Assembly (NCBI GenBank): GCA_023427705.1
Contig: JAEZAL010000028.1
Location: forward strand, 1 to 5,391
Length of the DNA: 5,391 nucleotides
Reading direction: 5' to 3'
Origin: Bacillota bacterium
GTDB taxonomy: Bacteria > Bacillota > Clostridia > Clostridiales > Clostridiaceae
A program made the translations under genes and the position numbers. Of the stretch, positions 1-5,391 are shown piece after piece. The notes beneath the pieces were generated by a model. That model saw only the letters and a program-made list of their open reading frames with translations, was not told the DNA's origin and made no database searches. Within the stretch, counting starts at the first letter, position 1. The number at the start of each line of letters is the position of its first letter.

Positions 1-331
1 AAGTAGAATAAATAATCTTAGATATGCAATTATGATGGGAGACGATAAACATTTATGTAGAGCTCCTGGAATTGGTAAAAAAACTGCGGGAAGAATTATT
101 TTAGAATTAAAAGATAAAATCAAGAAAGAAGATTTAGCAGAAGGTATTGAAAATATCGGTGATTTTGAAGATATAGTACCTGAAAATGCAAATAATATAG
201 CAGAAGCCCTAGGAGCACTTTTAGCATTAGGTTATTCTGAAAAAGAAGCTGAATTAGCTTTAAAGAAAGTTGATAAAAGTGATAGCATAGAAAATATTAT
301 AAAGAATTGCTTAAAAGTTCTTATGGGTTAG
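1..331 (+). CDS. ruvA: Holliday junction branch-migration protein RuvA, C-terminal half (5' end cut by window)
   Basis: RuvA binds four-way Holliday junctions as a tetramer and loads the RuvB motor on them during recombinational repair. The reading frame is open from base 2, so the visible 109 residues are only the end of a protein usually about 200 long. The ATG at 32 is internal: the ten codons before it (SRINNLRYAI) already read as RuvA domain II. The second helix-hairpin-helix, APGIGKKTAGRI, lies at fragment residues 20-31 and grips the DNA backbone; RIILELKDKI follows. An acidic linker (about 41-63) leads to the C-terminal three-helix domain III (about 64-109, with ALGALLALGYSEKEA), which contacts RuvB. 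The TAG stop at 329-331 is followed 10 bases later by ruvB, whose ribosome binding site starts on the last base of this stop. The N-terminal OB-fold domain and the true start are outside the window. Confidence 0.96.
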   Translation, partial: SRINNLRYAIMMGDDKHLCRAPGIGKKTAGRIILELKDKIKKEDLAEGIENIGDFEDIVPENANNIAEALGALLALGYSEKEAELALKKVDKSDSIENIIKNCLKVLMG

Positions 332-341
332 AGGTGAGTAG

Positions 342-1367
342 ATGGAAAGAATAATAACTCCACAAGAAATTTTTGAAGATGGTAGTACTTTAAGCTTAAG
401 ACCACAAAGTCTAGAAGAATATATAGGTCAAGATAAGGTTAAAGAAAGACTAAATATATTTATAAAAGCTGCTCAAAATAGAAATGAATCTTTAGATCAT
501 GTTCTTTTATATGGGCCTCCTGGACTTGGTAAAACCACCTTAGCAAATATAATTGCTAAAGAAATGAATGGTGAGCTTAAGATAACATCAGGACCTGCCA
601 TTGAAAGAGCTGGAGATTTAGCAGCAATTTTAACTACTTTAAAAGATAATGATGTTCTTTTTATAGATGAAATTCACAGATTAAATAGAAATGTTGAAGA
701 AATATTATATCCTGCTATGGAGGATTATGTTTTAGATATTGTTATAGGTAAAGGGGCAGCTGCTAAGTCTATTAGATTAGATTTACCTAAGTTTACTTTA
801 ATAGGAGCTACTACTAGAATAGGAATGCTTACATCTCCACTTAGAGATAGATTTGGAGTGCTTTGCGATATGCAATATTACAATGAAGAACAACTGAAAG
901 AAATAATAATTAGATCTGCATTTGTATTAAATTGTGATATAACTGAAGAAGGGGCATATGAGCTTGCAAGGCGTTCAAGAGGAACTCCAAGAATTGCAAA
1001 TAGATTATTAAAAAGAGTTAGAGATTATGCTGAAGTGTATTCTAATTCTTTAATAAGCTATAAAGAAGCAAAAGCTGCTTTAGAGCTTCTAGAGGTAGAT
1101 GAAAAGGGCTTTGATAGAGTAGATAATAAAATACTAGAAGCTATAATAGATAACTTTAATGGTGGACCTGTAGGTATAGAAACTCTATCATATTTCATTG
1201 GAGAAGAGCTAGGAACAATAGAAGATGTATATGAGCCATATTTATTACAAACTGGCTTTATAGTTAGAACATCAAGAGGAAGAGTTGCAACAGATAAGGC
1301 TTATGAACATCTAGGAAGAAGTAAGAACAATAGAAGAACTACAGGTGAACAACAAAAATTATTTTGA
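342..1367 (+). CDS. ruvB: Holliday junction branch-migration DNA helicase RuvB
   Basis: RuvB is the hexameric AAA+ ATPase that pumps DNA through RuvA-bound Holliday junctions. The 341 residues match the usual family length. Visible motifs are Walker A GPPGLGKTT (58-66); Walker B with the family signature VLFIDEIHRL (105-114); sensor 1 GATTR (155-159); SPLRDRFG (165-172), which contains the arginine-finger region; and sensor 2 RGTPRIANRLL (213-223). The C-terminal winged-helix domain is seen in GGPVGIETL (274-282) and QTGFIVRTSRGRVAT (303-317), which binds DNA. All catalytic elements appear intact. The ATG is preceded by GAGGTGA at 331-337, and the N-terminus MERIITP fits the family start. It is clearly co-transcribed with ruvA. 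The short tail after YEHLGR (about 325-341) is polar and probably disordered. Confidence 0.98.
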   Translation: MERIITPQEIFEDGSTLSLRPQSLEEYIGQDKVKERLNIFIKAAQNRNESLDHVLLYGPPGLGKTTLANIIAKEMNGELKITSGPAIERAGDLAAILTTLKDNDVLFIDEIHRLNRNVEEILYPAMEDYVLDIVIGKGAAAKSIRLDLPKFTLIGATTRIGMLTSPLRDRFGVLCDMQYYNEEQLKEIIIRSAFVLNCDITEEGAYELARRSRGTPRIANRLLKRVRDYAEVYSNSLISYKEAKAALELLEVDEKGFDRVDNKILEAIIDNFNGGPVGIETLSYFIGEELGTIEDVYEPYLLQTGFIVRTSRGRVATDKAYEHLGRSKNNRRTTGEQQKLF

Positions 1368-1399
1368 TAATATACAATAGAATATAAGGAGATAATAAA

Positions 1400-2428
1400 A
1401 TGAAGGTTAGTGATTTTAATTTTGATTTACCAGAAGAATTAATAGCGCAACATCCCTTAGAAAAAAGAGATGCTTCAAGATTAATGGTTTTAGATAAAAA
1501 TACAGGTGTTATTGAACATAAATCATTTCATGACGTAATAGAATATTTAAATGAAGGTGACACTTTAGTTTTAAATAACACAAGAGTAATGCCAGCTAGA
1601 TTAATAGGAGAAAAAGAAGGTACTGGTGGGAAAATAGAATTTTTACTTCTAAAGAGAATAGAAGGAGATAAATGGGAATGTCTTGCTAAGCCAGGTAAAA
1701 GAGCTAAAATTGGTCAAACTTTTACATTTGGAGAAGGAAAATTAAAATGTAAAGTTATTGATATTATAGAAGAAGGAAATAGAATAATTGAGTTTTCATA
1801 TGAGGGTATATTTGAACAAGTATTAGATGAACTTGGAGAAATGCCATTGCCACCATATATTACAGAAAAACTTGATGATAGAGAGAGATATCAAACTGTA
1901 TATTCAAAGGAAAAGGGATCAGCGGCAGCACCAACTGCAGGATTACATTTTACTAATGAATTATTAGAAGAAATTAAAGCTAAAGGAGTTAATATTGCTT
2001 ATTTAACTCTTCATGTAGGTCTTGGAACCTTTAGACCGGTAAAGGTTGATGATATAAATGAACATATAATGCATTCAGAATATTATCATTTAGACAAAGA
2101 AAATGCAGATATAATTAATGAAACTAAAAAAAGAGGTAATAGGATTATAGCTGTAGGAACTACATCTACTAGAACATTAGAAACAATAGGTGATGAAAAT
2201 GGCTTTGTTAGAGAACAAAGTGGTTGGACTGATATATTTATTTATCCAGGATATAAATACAAGGTTATAGATGAACTTATTACAAATTTCCATTTACCAG
2301 AATCTACATTAATTATGTTAGTTTCTGCTTTAGCAGGTAAAGAAAATGTAATGAATGCTTATAATACAGCTGTAAAAGAAAGATATAGATTTTTCTCCTT
2401 TGGAGATTCTATGATTATTAAAGAATAA
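1400..2428 (+). CDS. queA: S-adenosylmethionine:tRNA ribosyltransferase-isomerase QueA
   Basis: QueA transfers and isomerises the ribosyl group of S-adenosylmethionine onto preQ1 already placed in the tRNA anticodon, giving epoxyqueuosine. It is cytosolic, and 342 residues is the normal length. Family blocks are all present: LPEELIAQHP (10-19) with RDASRLMVLD (23-32); GDTLVLNNTRVMPARL (53-68); GEMPLPPYI (146-154); RYQTVYSKEKGSAAAPTAGL (163-182) running into HFT; LHVGLGTFRPV (204-214); HIMHSEYY (222-229); GTTSTRTLE (253-261); and ITNFHLPESTLIMLVSALAG (294-313), ending with YRFFSFGDSMII (329-340). No key block is missing. AAGGA at 1386-1390 sits nine bases before the ATG. It lies 32 bases after ruvB and 21 before tgt, with no terminator between. 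Pairing with tgt indicates the standard preQ1-to-queuosine route rather than salvage of queuine only. Confidence 0.98.
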   Translation: MKVSDFNFDLPEELIAQHPLEKRDASRLMVLDKNTGVIEHKSFHDVIEYLNEGDTLVLNNTRVMPARLIGEKEGTGGKIEFLLLKRIEGDKWECLAKPGKRAKIGQTFTFGEGKLKCKVIDIIEEGNRIIEFSYEGIFEQVLDELGEMPLPPYITEKLDDRERYQTVYSKEKGSAAAPTAGLHFTNELLEEIKAKGVNIAYLTLHVGLGTFRPVKVDDINEHIMHSEYYHLDKENADIINETKKRGNRIIAVGTTSTRTLETIGDENGFVREQSGWTDIFIYPGYKYKVIDELITNFHLPESTLIMLVSALAGKENVMNAYNTAVKERYRFFSFGDSMIIKE

Positions 2429-2434
2429 CAATAA

Positions 2435-2452
2435 AGAGGACGTGAAAAATTG
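2435..2452 (+). promoter_or_regulatory. Ribosome binding site and TTG start codon of tgt
   Basis: AGAGGA at 2435-2440 is followed by nine bases and then TTG at 2450-2452. The nearby GTG at 2442 is in another frame and stops after three codons (GTG AAA AAT TGA), so it cannot start tgt. Starting at the TTG gives MSKKRYTLLKKDGKARRG, which fits the family N-terminus. The next in-frame ATG (residue 33, inside VFMNVGT) would delete conserved sequence. Confidence 0.85.
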
Positions 2453-3592
2453 AGTAAAAAAAGATATACTTTGTTAAAAAAAGATGGAAAAGCTAGAAGA
2501 GGAAGATTTGAAACACCTCATGGAACTATTGAAACACCAGTATTTATGAATGTTGGTACTTTAGCAGTAATAAAAGGTGCTGTATCTACTATGGATTTAA
2601 AAGAAATAGGATGTCAAGTAGAATTATCTAATACTTATCATCTTCATTTAAGACCGTCTGATAAAGTTGTAGCTGAACTTGGTGGGTTACATAAGTTTAT
2701 GAACTGGGATAGACCTATATTAACTGATTCAGGTGGATTCCAAGTGTTTTCATTATTAGGAATGAGAAAGATAAAAGAAGAAGGAGTATATTTTTCTTCA
2801 CACATAGATGGTAGAAAGATTTTTATGGGACCTGAAGAGTCTATGCAAATACAAAGCAACCTTGCATCTACTATAGCAATGGCTTTTGATGAATGTATTC
2901 CAAATCCATCAACTAGAGAATATGTAGAAAAGTCAGTAGCAAGAACAACTAGATGGCTTGAAAGATGTAGAGTTGAAATGGATAGATTAAATTCACTACC
3001 AGAAACTATTAATAAGGAACAAATGCTATTTGGTATTAACCAAGGTGGTTGTTATGAAGATATAAGAATAGAGCACGCTAAAACTATTACTAAAATGGAT
3101 TTAGACGGATATGCTATAGGTGGTTTAGCAGTAGGTGAAACTCACGAAGAAATGTATAGAATAATAGATGCTGTTGTTCCATACTTACCAGAAGATAAGC
3201 CAATATATTTAATGGGAGTAGGTATTCCTAGTAATATACTAGAAGCAGTAGATAGAGGAGTAGATTTCTTTGATTGTGTACTTCCAGCAAGAAACGGAAG
3301 ACATGGTCATGTATTTACTAAAGAAGGAAAGATAAACTTAATGAATGCTAAGTTTGAGCTAGATACCAGACCTATAGATGAAGGATGTCAATGTCCAGCT
3401 TGTAAGAGCTATACAAGAGCTTATATAAGACATTTATTTAAGGCTAAAGAAATGCTAGCTATGAGACTTTGTGTTTTACATAATCTTTATTTCTATAATA
3501 AACTTATGGAAGATATAAGAGCAGCTATAGATGGAGGATACTTTAAGGAATTTAAAGAACAAAAGCTTAAAGAGTGGAACGGTAGAGCTTAA
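2450..3592 (+). CDS. tgt: tRNA-guanine transglycosylase (queuine/preQ1 tRNA-ribosyltransferase)
   Basis: Tgt swaps the guanine at anticodon position 34 of GUN-anticodon tRNAs for preQ1, the step before QueA. The 380 residues are a typical bacterial length with a TIM-barrel core. The general-base Asp lies in LTDSGGFQVFS (D93). Base-recognition residues are in AFDECIPNPS (D147, C149), FGINQGG (Q198) and GYAIGGLAVGE (220-230). The nucleophilic Asp is D275 in FFDCVLPARNGRHGHVF. The zinc site is C313, C315, C318 (CQCPAC) and H344 (CVLHNLYFYN). All are intact by homology; residue roles come from the E. coli and Zymomonas enzymes. Many bacterial homologues carry a TRNARNG-like string after the nucleophile; here it is ARNGRHG, which I take as lineage variation. 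It is the last gene of the apparent ruvAB-queA-tgt operon, and no terminator is seen after it before the yajC promoter. Confidence 0.98.
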   Translation: MSKKRYTLLKKDGKARRGRFETPHGTIETPVFMNVGTLAVIKGAVSTMDLKEIGCQVELSNTYHLHLRPSDKVVAELGGLHKFMNWDRPILTDSGGFQVFSLLGMRKIKEEGVYFSSHIDGRKIFMGPEESMQIQSNLASTIAMAFDECIPNPSTREYVEKSVARTTRWLERCRVEMDRLNSLPETINKEQMLFGINQGGCYEDIRIEHAKTITKMDLDGYAIGGLAVGETHEEMYRIIDAVVPYLPEDKPIYLMGVGIPSNILEAVDRGVDFFDCVLPARNGRHGHVFTKEGKINLMNAKFELDTRPIDEGCQCPACKSYTRAYIRHLFKAKEMLAMRLCVLHNLYFYNKLMEDIRAAIDGGYFKEFKEQKLKEWNGRA

Positions 3593-3616
3593 AGTATTAA
3601 TTATCTGTTAATAAGA

Positions 3617-3645
3617 TTGACAGTACTATATAAATACTATATATT
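3617..3645 (+). promoter_or_regulatory. Sigma-A-type promoter for yajC
   Basis: A consensus -35 box TTGACA (3617-3622) is separated by exactly 17 bases from a -10 box TATATT (3640-3645, one mismatch to TATAAT). Transcription would begin near 3652, leaving a leader of about 40 bases before the yajC ATG. The box quality and spacing make this a strong candidate; its use has not been measured. It suggests that yajC and the gene after it form a unit separate from ruvAB-queA-tgt, although read-through from tgt is possible because no terminator is visible. Confidence 0.75.
3624..3643 (+). repeat. Direct repeat of TACTATATA with 11-bp period inside the yajC promoter
   Basis: The 9-mer TACTATATA occurs at 3624-3632 and again at 3635-3643, so the copies start 11 bases apart, about one helical turn. 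They fill the spacer between the promoter boxes, and the second copy overlaps the -10 box. This could be a tandem operator or simply A+T-rich repetition. Confidence 0.5.
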
Positions 3646-3692
3646 TTTTATTATAGACCAATAAAAAAGTTTACATGGAAGGAATGAATTAA

Positions 3693-3968
3693 ATGGAGGC
3701 TATATTATCACTAGTAGTACCTTTTGCTTTAATGTTTGGACTTATGTACTTCTTATTAATATTACCAGAGAAGAAAAGAACAAAGAAATACAATGAAATG
3801 GTATCAGCATTACAAAAAAATGATGAAATAGTTACAAGAGGCGGAATTATGGGTAAAATCATAATAGTTGAAGATGACTATGTAGTAATAGAAACTAGTG
3901 CTGAAAGAACAAAACTAAAGATTACTAAAAATGGAATTGCTACAAAAATAAATAAAGTAGAAGCTTAA
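3693..3968 (+). CDS. yajC: Preprotein translocase accessory subunit YajC
   Basis: YajC is a small single-span inner-membrane protein that associates with SecDF and SecYEG. The 91 residues are a normal length. A hydrophobic segment spans about residues 3-24 and ends in the family hallmark YFLLILPEKKR (19-29), whose basic end is followed by KKYNEMVSALQ. The second hallmark, NDEIVTRGGIMGKI (43-56), starts the small cytoplasmic beta-rich domain. The start is set by GGAAGGA just upstream (3677-3683), nine bases from the ATG, and by an in-frame TAA immediately before it (3690-3692). It has its own promoter and lies two genes before secD, the usual neighbourhood. Its exact role in protein export remains unclear even in well-studied species. 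Confidence 0.96.
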   Translation: MEAILSLVVPFALMFGLMYFLLILPEKKRTKKYNEMVSALQKNDEIVTRGGIMGKIIIVEDDYVVIETSAERTKLKITKNGIATKINKVEA

Positions 3969-3975
3969 GAATAAT

Positions 3976-4011
3976 ACCCCCTAGTAAATCATAAGATAGG
4001 TACTAGGGGGT
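3976..4011 (+). promoter_or_regulatory. RNA hairpin that would mask the next gene's ribosome binding site
   Basis: The arms ACCCCCTAGTA (3976-3986) and TACTAGGGGGT (4001-4011) are perfect 11-base complements around a 14-base loop, and T3975-G4012 can add a wobble pair. The right arm contains the G-run of the Shine-Dalgarno GGGGGTGAT (4006-4014) of the gene starting at 4020. In the RNA the stem would therefore hold that site paired. The following TGATATTTTATGG is only weakly U-rich, so a true terminator is less likely, though partial termination is possible. The pairing is seen directly; its effect is inferred. Confidence 0.7.
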
Positions 4012-4019
4012 GATATTTT

Positions 4020-4388
4020 ATGGAATGGACAAACTATTTTAAAAGCGTTTTAAGAGGGCTTATTTGGGCTCTTGTAGTCACTATAATATCAGCTATAGTT
4101 TTTGCTTTTGTAATGAATAGAGTAACTATGGGAGAAAAAGTATTTAACATTATTTATGTAGTAATTTCATGTTTTGCTTTAATATTAGGCTCTGTAATTG
4201 CTGTAAAATCATATGGTAGTAAAGGTTGGATTGTGGGATTAGCTGTAGGGTGCATATTTTACATAGCTCTATATTTAATTGGAATAATATTTGGTGCAGA
4301 AGCTACCCTAACAATGTATGATTTTATAAAATTTGTATTATGTCTATTTATTGGGCTTTTTTCTGGAATGCTTGGAATTAATCTTTAA
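4020..4388 (+). CDS. TIGR04086/DUF3792-type four-helix membrane protein (YrzE-like), function unknown
   Basis: This 122-residue protein is almost entirely hydrophobic. I see four probable membrane helices at about residues 12-33, 41-62, 70-92 and 101-120, with basic positions (K8, R12, K63, K68, K104) near helix ends. Size, topology, the G-rich third helix (GWIVGLAVG, 69-77) and location directly after yajC match the TIGR04086/DUF3792 family, of which Bacillus YrzE beside the yajC-like yrbF is an example. The family call rests on pattern and context, not on a search. No catalytic motif is visible. The ATG follows GGGGGTGAT at 4006-4014, which is buried in a hairpin. It is probably transcribed with yajC from the promoter at 3617 and ends just before a strong terminator. 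A role near the Sec machinery is only a guess from position. Confidence 0.8.
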   Translation: MEWTNYFKSVLRGLIWALVVTIISAIVFAFVMNRVTMGEKVFNIIYVVISCFALILGSVIAVKSYGSKGWIVGLAVGCIFYIALYLIGIIFGAEATLTMYDFIKFVLCLFIGLFSGMLGINL

Positions 4389-4396
4389 AATGAAGT

Positions 4397-4476
4397 AAGA
4401 AGTACTGTCGTTAAATATAAAATTAGAAATTTTATATTTATAATTAAAGTTATAGCGACAGTTCTTTTTATTTTTT
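4397..4476 (+). terminator. Intrinsic terminator after the yajC/TIGR04086 unit
   Basis: An outer stem pairs ACTGTCG (4404-4410) with CGACAGT (4456-4462). Within it is a 13-bp A+T stem, 4412-4424 with 4428-4440, closed by the loop AGA. About 15 bases (4441-4455) are left as a bulge on the 3' side. The outer stem runs straight into TTCTTTTTATTTTTT (4463-4476), the U-tract. AAGAAG at 4397-4402 can also pair with the start of that tract. There is no opposing gene on the other strand, so it serves the upstream unit. Confidence 0.82.
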
Positions 4477-4527
4477 ATAAAATTATGAATAAAATATGGC
4501 AAAAATATACAAACTAAAGAAAAGTTA

Positions 4528-4556
4528 TTGATATTACTTAACATAAGTAATATAAT
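4528..4556 (+). promoter_or_regulatory. Sigma-A-type promoter for secD
   Basis: The -35 box TTGATA (4528-4533) and a perfect -10 box TATAAT (4551-4556) are separated by exactly 17 bases. A start near 4563 gives a short leader of about 26 bases that contains the secD ribosome binding site. Its place right after a terminator supports a separate secD (probably secDF) transcription unit. Confidence 0.8.
4531..4553. promoter_or_regulatory. 23-bp palindrome in the secD promoter, candidate operator
   Basis: Perfect 10-base arms ATATTACTTA (4531-4540) and TAAGTAATAT (4544-4553) flank the triplet ACA. The element fills the 17-base promoter spacer and overlaps the last three bases of the -35 box and the first three of the -10 box. 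A dimeric repressor bound here would block RNA polymerase. I do not recognise the sequence as the site of a particular regulator. Confidence 0.6.
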
Positions 4557-4588
4557 TTATATGAAAAATGTACCAGAGGGGGAAGAAC

Positions 4589-5391
4589 ATGAAAGGGAGA
4601 AGAAAAAGTAAGAGCAAGAGTAAAAGTTCGATACTATTTATACTTTCTATAACTTTAATTATATCTCTAGCAGCTATTTGTTTTGCAGGGCTTAAAATTG
4701 GAGGATATGAAGTTAAGTCATTTTACAATTCAATTACAAAGGGACTTGACCTTCAAGGCGGAGTTTCAGTATTAATGGAAATACAAGAAGAAGATGTTTC
4801 ATCTGATGTTCGTCAAAGAACAAAGCAATTATTAGAACTTAGAGTTAATAATATTGGAGTAGCTGAAACTGTAGTTACTGAAGAAGGAGAAAAAAGAATA
4901 CGAATTGAAATTCCTGGATCTTATGACTCTAATGAAATAGTTGAAGGATTAAGCAAGACTGGTAATCTAGAGTTTAAAGATTCGGAAGGAAATGTAGTAT
5001 TAACAGGAAAAGACGTCAAAGACGCAACAGCAATTTTAGATGATACATACCAGCCAGTAGTATCACTAGAACTAAACGAAGAAGGTCAAACAAAATTTGC
5101 TGAAGTAACAGCTAATAATATAGGTAAGGCTATTAGTATATATATGGATGATGAAGAAGTATCATCACCAGTAGTTCAAACTGCTATAACTAATGGTAAG
5201 GCAGTAATAAATGGTATGTCATCAATGGATGAAGCAACTAGTCTAGCAGGTGTTATAAGCTCTGGGGCATTACCAGTTTCAATTAAAGCAGTTTCAATAA
5301 CCAATGTTGGAGCTCAATTGGGATCAGAGGCATTACCAAATGCAGTTAAAGCAGGAGCTATAGGAATTGGAATAATATTTTTATTTATGAT
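4589..5391 (+). CDS. secD: Protein translocase subunit SecD, N-terminal part (3' end cut by window)
   Basis: SecD works with SecF as a membrane partner of SecYEG, using the ion gradient to help pull exported proteins across. The frame stays open to the window end and gives 267 residues, roughly two thirds of a typical clostridial SecD. A very basic N-terminus (MKGRRKSKSKSK) precedes the first membrane helix (about 14-34). The family motif KGLDLQGGV is at 51-59, followed by the extracytoplasmic P1 domain, with LLELRVNNIGVAE at 81-93 and SLELNEEGQTKF at 159-170. SGALP (225-229) and VGAQLGSEAL (240-249) lead into the second membrane helix from about 252. The ATG follows GAGGGGGAAGA. An upstream ATG at 4561 is in another frame and stops after 16 codons. 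It has its own promoter after a terminator. secF would be expected just beyond the window. Confidence 0.96.
   Translation, partial: MKGRRKSKSKSKSSILFILSITLIISLAAICFAGLKIGGYEVKSFYNSITKGLDLQGGVSVLMEIQEEDVSSDVRQRTKQLLELRVNNIGVAETVVTEEGEKRIRIEIPGSYDSNEIVEGLSKTGNLEFKDSEGNVVLTGKDVKDATAILDDTYQPVVSLELNEEGQTKFAEVTANNIGKAISIYMDDEEVSSPVVQTAITNGKAVINGMSSMDEATSLAGVISSGALPVSIKAVSITNVGAQLGSEALPNAVKAGAIGIGIIFLFM

Noticed and set aside
32..34. ATG at 32 as the start of a small gene
   Set aside because: The frame is open upstream to the window edge, and the preceding codons read as RuvA domain II, so this is an internal methionine of a truncated ruvA.
1364..1390. Possible promoter between ruvB and queA (TTGATA plus TATA-like bases)
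   Set aside because: No -10 box occurs at a suitable distance from the TTGATA; position 17 downstream falls in the ribosome binding site.
2644..2859. 71-codon open frame on the - strand inside tgt
   Set aside because: It lies wholly antisense to strongly conserved tgt codons, its translation resembles no protein I recognise, and it is explained as a shadow of the coding strand.
3595..3613. Inverted repeat TATTAA / TTAATA just after tgt
   Set aside because: Six A-T pairs with no U-run are too weak to terminate and are expected by chance in this base composition.
3644..3668. A+T hairpin TTTTTTATT / AATAAAAAA in the yajC leader, possible terminator of tgt
   Set aside because: The stem is only nine A-T pairs with no G+C, and no U-tract follows it on the + strand. 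It overlaps the -10 end, so it is not a credible terminator.
3675..3692. Five-codon leader frame (ATG GAA GGA ATG AAT TAA) abutting the yajC start
   Set aside because: It has no ribosome binding site of its own and overlaps the yajC ribosome binding site, so it is most likely coincidental.
4401..4409. AGTACTGTC in the terminator is the reverse complement of GACAGTACT in the yajC promoter (3619-3627)
   Set aside because: A nine-base match between two sites is expected many times by chance in a window this size, and I see no mechanism that needs it.
4344..4544. 66-codon open frame on the - strand across the end of the TIGR04086 gene and the intergenic gap
   Set aside because: Its translation is low-complexity N/K/I/F typical of A+T-rich non-coding DNA. 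It overlaps a real gene and the terminator, and lacks the cysteine pattern of a SCIFF peptide.

Overview
The window is a conserved housekeeping block from a low-G+C Firmicute, most likely Clostridium sensu stricto or a close relative. The reasons are the strongly A+T-rich sequence, the heavy use of AGA and ATA codons, the strong AGGAGG-like ribosome binding sites, and the gene order ruvA-ruvB-queA-tgt-yajC-(TIGR04086 membrane protein)-secD. All genes lie on the + strand. Species cannot be fixed from the sequence alone.

Layout. Positions 1-331 hold the C-terminal half of ruvA, cut by the window edge. ruvB (342-1367), queA (1400-2428) and tgt (2450-3592) follow with gaps of 10, 32 and 21 bases. 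No terminator or convincing promoter lies between them, so they look like one operon. A 100-base gap then carries a near-consensus promoter (TTGACA-17-TATATT) for yajC (3693-3968). A 51-base gap with a perfect 11-bp inverted repeat leads to a four-helix TIGR04086/DUF3792-type membrane protein (4020-4388). A 200-base gap holds an intrinsic terminator and then a near-perfect promoter (TTGATA-17-TATAAT) for secD, which runs off the right edge.

Function. RuvA and RuvB form the Holliday-junction branch-migration motor. Tgt and QueA catalyse successive steps in making queuosine in tRNA anticodons. YajC and SecD are accessory subunits of the Sec translocon, and the TIGR04086 protein is a conserved neighbour of unknown role. 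The window thus joins three unrelated housekeeping functions, with a transcriptional boundary before yajC and another before secD.

No mobile element, CRISPR array, phage gene, tRNA/rRNA or defence system is visible, and I see no new biological system. The observations worth a second look are regulatory: a 23-bp palindrome set exactly between the -35 and -10 boxes of the secD promoter; a hairpin that would bury the Shine-Dalgarno of the TIGR04086 gene; an 11-bp-phased direct repeat in the yajC promoter; and the absence of the SCIFF peptide/maturase genes that many clostridia carry just before secD.
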